NCBI RefSeq assembly: GCF_003432065.1
Contig: NZ_QWDE01000001.1
Location: 806,001-870,000, forward strand
DNA length: 64,000 nucleotides
Source of the DNA: Mucilaginibacter terrenus
GTDB taxonomy: Bacteria; Bacteroidota; Bacteroidia; Sphingobacteriales; Sphingobacteriaceae
Direction: 5' to 3'
The notes under the pieces are model-generated. The model did no database searches. It was not told where the DNA came from and worked only from the letters and a program-made list of their open reading frames with translations. The position numbers and the translations under genes were made by a program. Below, piece by piece: positions 26,145-34,514 of this stretch. The number at the start of each line of letters is the position of its first letter. The first letter of the stretch is position 1.

Positions 26145-26613
26145 TTTGCCCAATTCCCAAAACACTTGCTTCGTGATCTAACAGCCACCGCTTACGCCAA
26201 AGGCCACCTGCATAGCCGGTAAGGCTACCATCGCTGCCAATAATGCGATGGCACGGCACTATTATCCACAAGTTGTTTTTACCGTTGGCTGTAGCGATAG
26301 CACGAATCGCCAGCGGATTGCCCATTTGGTTGGACAGCTGCAGGTAGCTCATCGTCGTGCCAAACTGTACGCTCATCAAATTATCCCAAACCTCCTTTTG
26401 AAAAGTACTACCTGACTGATTTAACGGCAAATTAAAAGATTGCCTTTTACCTGCAAAATATTCGTCTAATTGCAAAATAGCTGCATCAATTAGCGGAGAT
26501 GCAGATACACTTTCTTCATGCTCTTCATCCCTGATGCTTACAGATGTGATCGCATGTTCATCTGCACGTATGCGCACAAAACCTACCGGTGTTTTATGGT
26601 ACGCCTCAAACAT
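26128..26613 (-). CDS. ogt: Methylated-DNA-protein-cysteine methyltransferase
   Basis: A 161-residue suicide repair protein that moves methyl groups from O6-methylguanine to its own cysteine. The active-site motif is IVPCHRIIG, followed by YAGGLWRKRWLLDHE, which is the family C-terminus. There is no AraC/Ada domain, so it is the Ogt type. It is convergent with the signalling operon, overlapping by 17 nt, and sits 3 nt after the SDR gene start region on the same strand. Confidence 0.93.
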   Translation of the reverse strand: MFEAYHKTPVGFVRIRADEHAITSVSIRDEEHEESVSASPLIDAAILQLDEYFAGKRQSFNLPLNQSGSTFQKEVWDNLMSVQFGTTMSYLQLSNQMGNPLAIRAIATANGKNNLWIIVPCHRIIGSDGSLTGYAGGLWRKRWLLDHEASVLGIGQTKLFV

Positions 26614-26616
26614 TAC

Positions 26617-27423
26617 TCATACGCCTTCGGCTTTTAAAAGTGCTTTGTAGTATACCTTGCCCATGTTTTTAGTAAGAAACTTTCTTGGCAAAAAGTTCAT
26701 GAACACATTACCAACGCGGTTGAAAAACCCAGGGATATGTATGTGTTTTCGGCCGATAAATGCACTTAGTCCCTCAGCTGCTGCCTGCTTGACCGGCATT
26801 AGCCAACCCTTAAGGTCGTCGAACTTTTTACCTTCGGTCATTTCTGTAGCTATCCCACCGGGGGCATATACCGTTAACGACAGTGCGGGGTTTTGTATCT
26901 CTGCGGACAGGGCATTGGCAAACGCCAGTATAAAAGCTTTGCTGGCGGAGTATATTGCCTGATATGGCACCGGGAACAGGGCAGCCATGCTGCTTACGAT
27001 CATCACGCCACCTTCTGCCTTTGTTTTCTCGAAATGTGCTACCAGGCGTGTTGTCATATAAGCTACGCTGCTTACATTGGTTTTAACAATAGTTTCGGCT
27101 TGCTCCCAGGGTAATTCGCTGTGCCTGCCAAAGTAAGTGATGCCAGCGTTGAGAATAGCGCCGTACAATTTACCATCTGCAAGGCAGTCGTCAATTAGCC
27201 TTACCACATCGTCATGTACGGAAAGGTCGGCGGTCATCACTTTTACTGAGATGCCGGTTTGCTCCAGTTCTGTTTTAAGTTCTTCCAGCTTGTCTTTTCT
27301 ACGTGCAGCAATTATCAGGTTAGCGCTGTATTTTACTGCCAGCTGCCTTGCCATTTCCTGCCCCAAACCAGAAGACGCGCCGGTAACCAAAACCCATTTA
27401 CCCCTTAGTTCAAGTTTCCTCAT
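26617..27423 (-). CDS. Short-chain dehydrogenase/reductase
   Basis: The start at ATG 27423 gives 268 residues (MRKLELRGKWVLVTG...); the longer frame to 27555 adds a non-conserved leader. The NAD(P)-binding motif is TGASSGLGQ and the catalytic Tyr-x3-Lys is in YSASKAF. It is a classical SDR, most like the DltE/SDR-type oxidoreductases of unknown substrate, and ends with a short basic membrane-proximal tail. It ends 3 nt before ogt in the same direction. It is divergent from ccmB. Confidence 0.85.
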   Translation of the reverse strand: MRKLELRGKWVLVTGASSGLGQEMARQLAVKYSANLIIAARRKDKLEELKTELEQTGISVKVMTADLSVHDDVVRLIDDCLADGKLYGAILNAGITYFGRHSELPWEQAETIVKTNVSSVAYMTTRLVAHFEKTKAEGGVMIVSSMAALFPVPYQAIYSASKAFILAFANALSAEIQNPALSLTVYAPGGIATEMTEGKKFDDLKGWLMPVKQAAAEGLSAFIGRKHIHIPGFFNRVGNVFMNFLPRKFLTKNMGKVYYKALLKAEGV

Positions 27424-27472
27424 AAACTGTAAAGCTAATAAATGGATTGCATTATTGCATATATTTGCGCCA

Positions 27473-28156
27473 ATGGCGCTTTTTACAGAAACCACTAACC
27501 TGCTAAAAAAAGAGATTGTTTTGGAGTGGCGTTCCAAGTATGCTTTCAATGGCATACTGCTCTATATTGTTTCAACGGTATTCGTTTGCTACATCTCGTT
27601 CAATCTTAACGCCGGCTTTCGCGATAGTGCCGGGTATCCAATTGTGTGGAACATACTATTTTGGATCATAATGTTATTTGCATCGGTAAATGCAATTGCC
27701 AAGAGCTTTATGCAGGAGGGCAGGGGCAGGTTGCTTTACTACTACACCATTGCTAGTCCGCAGGCTATTATCCTGTCTAAAACCATTTACAATGCGTTGC
27801 TGATGGGTTTGCTTAGCTTGCTTGCCATAGTAGTTTACCTATTGTTCTTCCCTAATAATGTGGGCGACATGCCTTTTTACTTTATTGCCGTGCTGTTGGG
27901 CAGTACCAGCTTTTCTACCGTATTTACCATGATATCCGCCATTGCTTCCAAAGCGGCCAATAATGGTACGCTGATGGCCATTCTTAGTTTTCCGGTGGTT
28001 ATTCCTGTGATACTGGTGCTTATCCGTGTGAGTAAAGCCGCAATGGATGGATTGGAACGCAGCGTGAGCTATGGCAGCATAGGGGTGCTATTTGCTATAA
28101 ATGCTATTGTTATCGCCTCATCACTAATACTTTTTCCGTACCTATGGCGCGACTAA
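27473..28156 (+). CDS. ccmB: Heme exporter-type ABC permease CcmB
   Basis: The ATG at 27473 gives 227 residues; the upstream extension is in the opposite strand's SDR gene. Six membrane helices and the conserved early segment KKEIVLEWRSKYAFNGI mark CcmB, the permease subunit of the CcmAB transporter used in system I cytochrome c maturation. CcmA, CcmC and CcmE are not in the window. The ATG is 49 nt from the divergent SDR start. Confidence 0.85.
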   Translation: MALFTETTNLLKKEIVLEWRSKYAFNGILLYIVSTVFVCYISFNLNAGFRDSAGYPIVWNILFWIIMLFASVNAIAKSFMQEGRGRLLYYYTIASPQAIILSKTIYNALLMGLLSLLAIVVYLLFFPNNVGDMPFYFIAVLLGSTSFSTVFTMISAIASKAANNGTLMAILSFPVVIPVILVLIRVSKAAMDGLERSVSYGSIGVLFAINAIVIASSLILFPYLWRD

Positions 28157-28260
28157 GCCTTGCCATTCTACTCAACATTATTGTTACAGTTGCACCAATG
28201 CGTTTTCATTTCTTCTTCATAAATCTTAGCTTTATTCGCGATAAATAATAAACCCTGTTA

Positions 28261-29445
28261 ATGCGCTGTTTTTGGTTTGTGTTGTTATGTTTTTGCCTGC
28301 CGATTGTATGTATGGCGCAAAATGGTTTGATAATCGGTAAACTTACCAGCGCAGTAACTAAAAGCGCTGTTGCTAATGCCAGCGTGTTTCTCAGCAATGC
28401 CAGCTACGGCACAGCCTCTGCCGAGGACGGCAGCTTCACTCTAAGAGGTGTAAAGCCGGGGCAGTACAACCTTGTGGTAACGGTGATCGGCTTTGAAGAG
28501 TATTCTAAAGAAGTGTTGGTGGGCTCCGGGCCGATAAATATGCAGATAGAACTCACTCCCAAGGTGATGATGATGCGGCAGGTGACTATCATCAGCAATG
28601 CCGACTGGAAGAAAAACTACGAGCAGTTCAAGAAAGAATTCATCGGCGTAAATGATAACGCCAAGCTGTGCAAGGTTGTGAATCCCCGGGTTCTGGACCT
28701 GGTATACTTTCGTAAGAAACAAACCCTTGAAGCGTCTTCAGATGAGTTCCTGATTGTAGAAAATGCTGCTTTAGGCTACCGCACCAAGTTCCTCCTCAAT
28801 AGCTTTAGCAGCGACGGTATATCGCACACTATTTACTATTCGGGCAAGGCTTTGTTCGAGGATCTGCCCGGCAGCGAGGCGCAGAAAAAGAAATGGAAAG
28901 CAAAACGTGAGGAAGCTTACTACGGTTCGCCGCAGCACTTTTATCGGTCGTTATACAGGAATAAACTTGCCAGCGAGGGTTTTGTAATGTACAACTACAC
29001 CCGCGAACCCAACCCAAACCGCCCTCCGGAAGAACTGGTACTGCGTAAGCTAAAGCAATACCGCGAGGTTAACCGCGACTCTGCTTTGTATTGGTATAAC
29101 CAGCAACAGGTGCCAAAATGGTGGCATGAGAATTTGATAAAACCTCCGCTTACGTCGTCTAATGTGGTGAGGAGTACACCAAGTGAGGGAATCTTTGCCA
29201 TAACTTTCCCGGCTTACTTGTATGTGGTTTACACTAAAAAGCATGAGGAAGAGCAGTTCAGGGACATATACCGGCCGTTGGACATGGAAAATTTTGAGAC
29301 CAGCGTAATCACACTCAACAGCAAGCACTACGCCATCTTCGACATGAACGGAATTGTTGTTGCCGAAAGTCCGCTTTATGAAGGTACCTGGTCTAAAGCC
29401 AAACTCGCCAACATGCTTCCGGTGGATTATGAGCCGGGCGATTAG
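28261..29445 (+). CDS. Exported protein with carboxypeptidase-like regulatory domain
   Basis: A 394-residue protein with a signal peptide (residues 1-19, ending CMAQNG). Residues ~20-105 are a CarboxypepD_reg/TonB-plug-type beta sandwich (GSFTLRGVKPGQYNLVVTV). The rest is a soluble domain rich in Tyr, Arg and Lys with no recognised motif. Such proteins are common in the Bacteroidota periplasm but the function is unknown. It overlaps the convergent NUDIX gene by 4 nt. Confidence 0.75.
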   Translation: MRCFWFVLLCFCLPIVCMAQNGLIIGKLTSAVTKSAVANASVFLSNASYGTASAEDGSFTLRGVKPGQYNLVVTVIGFEEYSKEVLVGSGPINMQIELTPKVMMMRQVTIISNADWKKNYEQFKKEFIGVNDNAKLCKVVNPRVLDLVYFRKKQTLEASSDEFLIVENAALGYRTKFLLNSFSSDGISHTIYYSGKALFEDLPGSEAQKKKWKAKREEAYYGSPQHFYRSLYRNKLASEGFVMYNYTREPNPNRPPEELVLRKLKQYREVNRDSALYWYNQQQVPKWWHENLIKPPLTSSNVVRSTPSEGIFAITFPAYLYVVYTKKHEEEQFRDIYRPLDMENFETSVITLNSKHYAIFDMNGIVVAESPLYEGTWSKAKLANMLPVDYEPGD

Positions 29446-29909
29446 CGGTTGCTGTCCAACAACTTTTGTAAATTCGCTATCAGTTCGGCTTGTGCGGGGA
29501 TAATCTTTTCTTTTGCTGTCGACACATCAAACCACCCGGCGCGATCCACTTCTTCCACATCAATCATCTTGCCTGATTTTGGCGGCCACTCCAGTTTAAA
29601 TACGTTGCTTGTAATGTTTTGCTCATCAACATCGGCGGCCACCGCCCAGGCACGTACTACTTTGCCATTCTTGTATTTAACATATCCAATATCTGTAAAT
29701 TCACCATCAATGGTTTGCCCCGTTTCTTCAGTGAATTCGCGTTTTGCAGCATCAATTGGTTCTTCGTTGTCTTCGTACTCGCCTTTAGCTATTGACCATA
29801 CGCCTGCGTCTTTGTTTTTCCAGAAAGGCCCTCCCGGATGAACCAGGAACACCTGCAGGGTGTTATGATGAATACGGAACGGCAGGATACCGGCACTTTG
29901 TTTTGGCAT
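29442..29909 (-). CDS. NUDIX hydrolase
   Basis: The ATG at 29909 gives 155 residues (MPKQSAGILPFR...). The NUDIX box is intact: a Gly-x5-Glu-x7-REFTEETG arrangement in GEYEDNEEPIDAAKREFTEE. It resembles the diadenosine/AP4A-type NUDIX proteins with WSIAKGEYE and WPPKSGKM segments, but the substrate cannot be fixed. It is convergent with the regulatory-domain protein and divergent from the SRPBCC gene. Confidence 0.88.
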   Translation of the reverse strand: MPKQSAGILPFRIHHNTLQVFLVHPGGPFWKNKDAGVWSIAKGEYEDNEEPIDAAKREFTEETGQTIDGEFTDIGYVKYKNGKVVRAWAVAADVDEQNITSNVFKLEWPPKSGKMIDVEEVDRAGWFDVSTAKEKIIPAQAELIANLQKLLDSNR

Positions 29910-29985
29910 AATGGCTTGATTGATAATTAAAACACCGCACATTATACTTAGTTTTACTTTACAAACCAATTAACCTCTTATTGCC

Positions 29986-30483
29986 ATGGAAGACATCCGC
30001 TGGAAACAATTTAAACTTTGCGGCGATTACCGCGCCGATTTGCGCAGTGTTTATCTTGCATGGGCAACGCCTGGCGGACTGGAGAGCTGGTTTCTGCGTA
30101 AAGCAGATTTCTTTTCTATAGCAATGCGCAAACGCCAGGCTGATGAACAGATTTCAAAAGATGATACCTATCAATGGCATTGGCACGGTTACGATAACGA
30201 TGTGGTAGAGCGCGGAAGTGTGCTGGAAGCGAACGGAAAAGATCAGCTTAAATTCACCTTCACCCAAAACACCACCGTTACGGTTAGCCTAAGTACCCGA
30301 AACGGCCTTACCATAGTGGAACTTGTGCAGGAAGATATACCACAGGAACCCGACCCGACAAAAAACTTGCTGGTACAGTGCCAAATTGGATGGACTTTTT
30401 ATCTAACAAATCTAAAATCTGTACTGGAAGGAGGGAAGGACCTCCGCAACAGGCGCATAGACCTGCCAAGCTGCTTTAAATAG
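29986..30483 (+). CDS. SRPBCC (AHSA1-like) domain protein
   Basis: A 165-residue soluble protein with the START-like/AHSA1 fold (AWATPGGLESWF, then a beta-rich cavity-forming region, and QCQIGWTFYLTNLKSVLEGG at the end). These proteins bind hydrophobic ligands or act as Hsp90-activator-like factors. No specific role can be set. It precedes ribE by 90 nt. Confidence 0.8.
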   Translation: MEDIRWKQFKLCGDYRADLRSVYLAWATPGGLESWFLRKADFFSIAMRKRQADEQISKDDTYQWHWHGYDNDVVERGSVLEANGKDQLKFTFTQNTTVTVSLSTRNGLTIVELVQEDIPQEPDPTKNLLVQCQIGWTFYLTNLKSVLEGGKDLRNRRIDLPSCFK

Positions 30484-30518
30484 CGCATCTTCTTATCATC
30501 AAAAATGACATTCAGCAG

Positions 30519-30549
30519 TTCGCGATATCACATCGCCTCAATATCTTTG
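30519..30549 (+). promoter_or_regulatory. Promoter for ribE
   Basis: TTCG at 30519-30522 and TATCTTTG at 30542-30549 are separated by 19 nt. The -7 box is a full match to TAnnTTTG and lies 23 nt upstream of the ribE start. Confidence 0.6.
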
Positions 30550-30572
30550 CCGCAACAATCTAGAATTTAATA

Positions 30573-31157
30573 ATGTTCACAGGTATAATTGAGACGCTGG
30601 GTAAGATAACTGATTTGAAACAGGAACAGGGCAACCTGCACATCACCGTTGAATCTTCTATAGCTAACGAGTTGAAAATAGATCAGTCTGTAGCGCATAA
30701 TGGCGTGTGCCTCACAGTTGTTGCCGTAACCGACGGTACACACACCGTTACGGCGATCGAAGAAACGCTGAACAAAACCTCGTTAGGGCACCTGCAAATT
30801 GGTGAGCCGGTGAACCTGGAACGTTGCATGCAAATGAATGCCCGGCTGGATGGGCACATTGTGCAGGGCCACGTAGACCAAACCGCGGTATGCACCAATT
30901 TTACCGAATTGGAGGGCAGCTGGGAATATACCTTTGAGTACGACGCTGCCATTGGCAATGTTACGGTAGAAAAAGGTTCTATCTGCGTTAATGGTATAAG
31001 CCTTACGGTTGTCAACTCCGGACCTAACTATTTTTCAGTGGCCATTATCCCGTACACCTACGAGCATACCAACCTGCATAATGTGCGCCAGGGAAGTGTT
31101 GTAAACCTGGAGTTTGACGTTATTGGAAAGTACGTTGCCCGCTTAATGCAGCGCTAA
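30573..31157 (+). CDS. ribE: Riboflavin synthase, alpha subunit
   Basis: A 194-residue enzyme that converts two 6,7-dimethyl-8-ribityllumazine molecules to riboflavin. The N-terminal signature MFTGIIETLG and two lumazine-binding barrel repeats (VCLTVVAV and CVNGISLTVV) are visible. GHVDQTA, a substrate-site motif, lies in the middle. Riboflavin genes are not clustered here. No FMN riboswitch is recognisable upstream. Confidence 0.95.
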   Translation: MFTGIIETLGKITDLKQEQGNLHITVESSIANELKIDQSVAHNGVCLTVVAVTDGTHTVTAIEETLNKTSLGHLQIGEPVNLERCMQMNARLDGHIVQGHVDQTAVCTNFTELEGSWEYTFEYDAAIGNVTVEKGSICVNGISLTVVNSGPNYFSVAIIPYTYEHTNLHNVRQGSVVNLEFDVIGKYVARLMQR

Positions 31158-31159
31158 CA

Positions 31160-32296
31160 TTATTTGCCTTTTTCTACCTGGCTGGTGGCGTAGGCTATAT
31201 AATCCTTTTGCACTAGTGGCGGCTTTGTTGCGAGGTATTTCTTATAATACCTTACCGCGCTGGGTTTATCTTTAAGATAGGTTTCGTATAAGTTTGCCAG
31301 CGAGTAGTAAAGCATTGGGTTCTCGTCGAACTGCAGTGCTTTTTGGTAGGCTGCTATTGCCTTTTTATACCTGATGAGCTTTTCATTACTATCTGCTATC
31401 TCGCCGTAGTAAGATGCTATGCTGGGAGATATGCCATCGGTTATAGCCTTATTAAGAAACACAATAGCCTGTTTGTTATCCTTAAGTGCTTTGAAGCACA
31501 TGGCCGAATAATAATAAGTGAATTCATTTTGGCCAATTCCAGGTATTTCCGCAAGGGTCTCCACGCCACAGGTGTAGTTTTTTAGGTTGTAATAAGATAC
31601 CGCCAGCTTGGTTTTTATCATGCTAGATTCACTGCCTGCTTTTATCAGCTTTAAACAAGCATCTACTGTTTCCTGCCATTTCTTTTGTGCATAAGTAAGC
31701 TTCATCAGGCTTTCCAGCAGTACAATATTTTCCGGGTCGGCAGCTGTGGCTACATTAAGCACCTTTTCTGCCGCCGGGGTCATCTTCAGGTTAATGTACA
31801 TCTCCGCCAGGTCAGATGCTACATCCGGTTCCGTGGGGTTCAGCTTATTTGCTTTTTGCAGGTACCCTATGTTGCCGGCTATATCGCCTTTCTCCTGCTT
31901 AATGCGGGCGAGCTGCTTGTAAACCAAAAAGTTGGAGCTGTCTCTTTTTATAAGCTGTAAGTAATAATTTTCTGCTTTAGTATTGTTCCCCCGGCGCAGG
32001 TTTATGCCGGCAAGGCTAAGCAGTACGCCCGTGTTGCTGGAGTCTGCATCATATATGCGCTGGTAGTACCGTTCTGCATCCGGTAGGTTACCTGCCATGT
32101 TCGACGTGTACGCCAACTGCGACAATGCTTTTTTATCGGTAACGGGCTCTGTATACACCGACTTCAAATATGCTGAGGCTTCGGCAAAGCGTTGTGTTTG
32201 GTAATAATCTAACAGCCGGCCGTCGTCTACTTTGGTTTGCGCAGATACCGCTAACGACAGGCAGGTAAGTAACAGGGCAGAGGTGATGTTTTTCAT
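31160..32296 (-). CDS. Exported tetratricopeptide repeat protein
   Basis: A 378-residue protein with a signal peptide (ending SLAVSAQ) followed by about eight TPR units, including LAYTSNMAGNLPDAERYYQ and ALKDNKQAIVFLNKAI. It is a periplasmic scaffold of unknown partner. It is convergent with ribE, 2 nt apart. An 8-bp palindrome sits just upstream of the start codon. Confidence 0.85.
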   Translation of the reverse strand: MKNITSALLLTCLSLAVSAQTKVDDGRLLDYYQTQRFAEASAYLKSVYTEPVTDKKALSQLAYTSNMAGNLPDAERYYQRIYDADSSNTGVLLSLAGINLRRGNNTKAENYYLQLIKRDSSNFLVYKQLARIKQEKGDIAGNIGYLQKANKLNPTEPDVASDLAEMYINLKMTPAAEKVLNVATAADPENIVLLESLMKLTYAQKKWQETVDACLKLIKAGSESSMIKTKLAVSYYNLKNYTCGVETLAEIPGIGQNEFTYYYSAMCFKALKDNKQAIVFLNKAITDGISPSIASYYGEIADSNEKLIRYKKAIAAYQKALQFDENPMLYYSLANLYETYLKDKPSAVRYYKKYLATKPPLVQKDYIAYATSQVEKGK

Positions 32297-32297
32297 A

Positions 32298-32317
32298 TCA
32301 ACTAAATTATTAGTTGA
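32298..32317. promoter_or_regulatory. 8-bp palindrome at the 5' edge of the TPR gene
   Basis: A perfect palindrome (TCAACTAA, 4-nt loop, TTAGTTGA) ends 2 nt upstream of the ATG of the minus-strand TPR gene. It could be an operator or a 5'-UTR hairpin. Confidence 0.4.
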
Positions 32318-32387
32318 AAACTATAAATCCAAATAGTAAAACAATAAATTTTTAAGGGAGTTGGTAAAGTACACTAAAACATATAAT

Positions 32388-32678
32388 ATGGATAAGATCA
32401 GGAAATACGAGCTGATGCACAAAATAGTTAACGAGCTGGAAGATTTGAAAAATAGTCAGCAAGCTTTTATTCAGAAGCTTGGCAAGATTGAAGTTGACAA
32501 TATTGACCTGGGCGATAAACGTCTTGAAAAAGAACTGCCGGATATGCACCAGCGCGTTGCAGATAACCTGGATACGATAGCTTCCATATTGGAGGATTTT
32601 ACCAGCCAGGCCGATAATTACAACAGCACAAACAATATAGACGCCCTTAAAGAACAAGAAGCGTTAGATAAATTGTAA
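32388..32678 (+). CDS. Small soluble helical protein, hypothetical
   Basis: The ATG at 32388 gives 96 residues (MDKIRKYELMHKIV...); an in-frame TTG at 32361 is less likely. It is acidic and helix-rich with coiled-coil character and no cysteine or motif. It ends 4 nt before a strong hairpin terminator. No family is recognised. Confidence 0.6.
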   Translation: MDKIRKYELMHKIVNELEDLKNSQQAFIQKLGKIEVDNIDLGDKRLEKELPDMHQRVADNLDTIASILEDFTSQADNYNSTNNIDALKEQEALDKL

Positions 32679-32681
32679 TAT

Positions 32682-32700
32682 AGCCCCGAAAGGGGCTTTT
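32682..32700. terminator. Bidirectional intrinsic terminator
   Basis: AGCCCC and GGGGCT (32682-32687 and 32692-32697) form a short GC-rich stem with a 4-nt loop, followed by T residues. It ends at the stop of the convergent hydrolase gene. Confidence 0.8.
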
Positions 32701-33721
32701 AATTTAAGCTTTCGCTAAAGAAACTTACTGCTATTGCCGCTACCTTATCATGCACCGCACGCCTGTTCACGGCAGCGTCATCGTTAAATAAAATACCTCC
32801 CTGTTTTTTGGTATCTCCCACAGCTTCGTTCAGAAATACGTAATGTCCTGTTTTGCCCGGCACAATGTATAGTTTAGATGGTGAGATAAGTTTATGGTAC
32901 CAACCGGCATTTGTAGTTACCGGGCAGATGCTATCGCTCTGCGCACCAACGATAAATAAGGGTGACTTAATTCTCCGCACACTCTTTCTATCGGGCATAC
33001 CTTGCCCCGCCGCTGGCGACATGGCAAAAAATGCCCTGATACGATTATCTTTAAGATCAGGGCTATTTTTGAATGAGGCTCTTACAGCGCCTTCATCCAG
33101 CGATGCAGACAGGTTAGGATATTCTGGTATGGTCATTTCTTTAATGCCCTGTGGTGTGCCGGAAAACTTAATAAGCGCATCAAGGTTAAGCGCTGCACCG
33201 GCAAGGGCTATAACGGTATAACCACCAATAGAAAAGCCTGCTGCGCCAATCCGCTTTTCATCTATTACTTTGCTTAGTTCCTGGTGTTGCAGTAGTTGCG
33301 TCAACACAAAGCTGATATCTCGCGGCCGTTCCCATGGCGTAACAAAGTTTAATGCAATTTTATTGTCGTAAGTATTTCCCCAATGATCTACCGCGGCTAC
33401 AATAAAACCTTTAGCCACAAGCGCATCTGCAAGCCACTCTAAGGTCATACGGCTGCCGCCGGTGCCGTGAGATATTAGCACGAGCGGGCACTTGGCATTC
33501 GGCAGCTTTGCTTCCCTAACGGTATTTACATGCACAAAGGGGTAGTTAGGTATCTCAAATGGTTCCCGGGCATCGGTAGTAGGGTACCATACTTCCGTTG
33601 TTAATGGCCGGTGCCTCAGTGTATCGTTAAATTTAAAAGTACGCTCACCAATTTTTATTTGCTGCGCCAGGCAGCATAAAGGCAAGAGCAAGAGCGTGAG
33701 TAAGAAAGGCTTTTTGTACAT
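32699..33721 (-). CDS. Exported alpha/beta hydrolase (dienelactone hydrolase-like)
   Basis: A 340-residue protein with a signal peptide ending CCLAQQ. The oxyanion/backbone motif LISHGTGGSR and the nucleophile elbow GFSIGGYTV are visible. A late Asp/His pair (GAQSDSICPV and KTGHYVFLNE) completes a likely Ser-Asp-His triad. It is close to the platelet-activating-factor acetylhydrolase/dienelactone hydrolase family of secreted esterases. Substrate unknown. Confidence 0.85.
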   Translation of the reverse strand: MYKKPFLLTLLLLPLCCLAQQIKIGERTFKFNDTLRHRPLTTEVWYPTTDAREPFEIPNYPFVHVNTVREAKLPNAKCPLVLISHGTGGSRMTLEWLADALVAKGFIVAAVDHWGNTYDNKIALNFVTPWERPRDISFVLTQLLQHQELSKVIDEKRIGAAGFSIGGYTVIALAGAALNLDALIKFSGTPQGIKEMTIPEYPNLSASLDEGAVRASFKNSPDLKDNRIRAFFAMSPAAGQGMPDRKSVRRIKSPLFIVGAQSDSICPVTTNAGWYHKLISPSKLYIVPGKTGHYVFLNEAVGDTKKQGGILFNDDAAVNRRAVHDKVAAIAVSFFSESLN

Positions 33722-33786
33722 AACTGTTGTTGTTTATGCAAATGACCTAAAAACCGGAACAACAAAATTTGACAAATGTCAATAAT

Positions 33787-34359
33787 TTACTTTTTAGATT
33801 TTAAACGGCTCAGGGTCTCTTGTGAGATACCCAGATAATCGGCAATGATCTTTGACGGCAGCCGCTGTATCAGTGTAGGTTGGGTGGCCAGGAGATTATT
33901 GTAACGCTGCGTAGCATCCATGGTAATTAAACTTTCTATCCGTTTGATAGAGGCTATATAATCCTTTTCGATGGCGATACGGTACACGCGTTCCCAACCC
34001 GGGAAAACATCAAAAAGGCTATTGAAGCTGCGATGATCTATAAAAAGTACCTCGCCCGCCTCAATGCTCTGGATGTAAGCTAACGATGGCTCCTGTAAAT
34101 TAAAACTGGGGAATGCTGTACCAAACCTGTCCTCGGTAATTAAAAACCGGGTAGACTCGCGACCTGCTGCATCCAGCATGTACACACGTAAGCAACCTGT
34201 ATTTACAAAGTATAGGTACGGGCATACGTCACCCGCATGCAAAAGTATTTCGTTACGTTTAACTGTTTTTGCCTTGAAATAACTGCAGAAGTTATTAACC
34301 TGTTCATCAGTAAAATGCGGCAGGCGTTCAGCAAGGTTTTGTTTCAGCAGGGCGTACAT
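33787..34359 (-). CDS. Crp/Fnr family transcriptional regulator
   Basis: A 190-residue protein. The cyclic-nucleotide-binding-like fold occupies about residues 15-125 (LLHAGDVCPYLYFVNTGCLRV), and a compact C-terminal HTH ends LPSKIIADYLGISQETLSRLKSKK. The short form is typical of Bacteroidota Crp-like regulators, which sense oxidants or small molecules rather than cAMP in most cases. A perfect inverted repeat lies 40 nt upstream. Confidence 0.88.
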   Translation of the reverse strand: MYALLKQNLAERLPHFTDEQVNNFCSYFKAKTVKRNEILLHAGDVCPYLYFVNTGCLRVYMLDAAGRESTRFLITEDRFGTAFPSFNLQEPSLAYIQSIEAGEVLFIDHRSFNSLFDVFPGWERVYRIAIEKDYIASIKRIESLITMDATQRYNNLLATQPTLIQRLPSKIIADYLGISQETLSRLKSKK

Positions 34360-34397
34360 GCTGCAAGAGATATTTTTTTCGGGGCGCTTATTAGCTT

Positions 34398-34476
34398 GTC
34401 TGAACTCGAATTTATCGGATTAATAGAATTAAGGAATTCTGTGCATTAAATAAATTCTTTAAATTCGAGTTCAGAC
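34398..34476. repeat. Intergenic 17-bp perfect inverted repeat element
   Basis: GTCTGAACTCGAATTTA (34398-34414) is perfectly inverted at 34460-34476, with a 45-nt AT-rich spacer that contains a smaller AGAATT/AATTCT inverted repeat. There is no target-site duplication or T run. It lies between two co-oriented minus-strand genes. Confidence 0.7.
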
Positions 34477-34514
34477 GTTTGCTATAATGGGCGGCTTATC
34501 TGGTAAATATTTTA

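Noticed and set aside
27137..27472. An N-terminal extension of ccmB reading into the SDR gene
   Set aside because: The first 112 codons are antisense to the conserved SDR NAD-binding region; the CcmB-type sequence begins at the ATG at 27473.
30484..30572. A possible FMN riboswitch upstream of ribE
   Set aside because: The gap is under 90 nt and lacks the RFN core sequences; only a promoter is visible.
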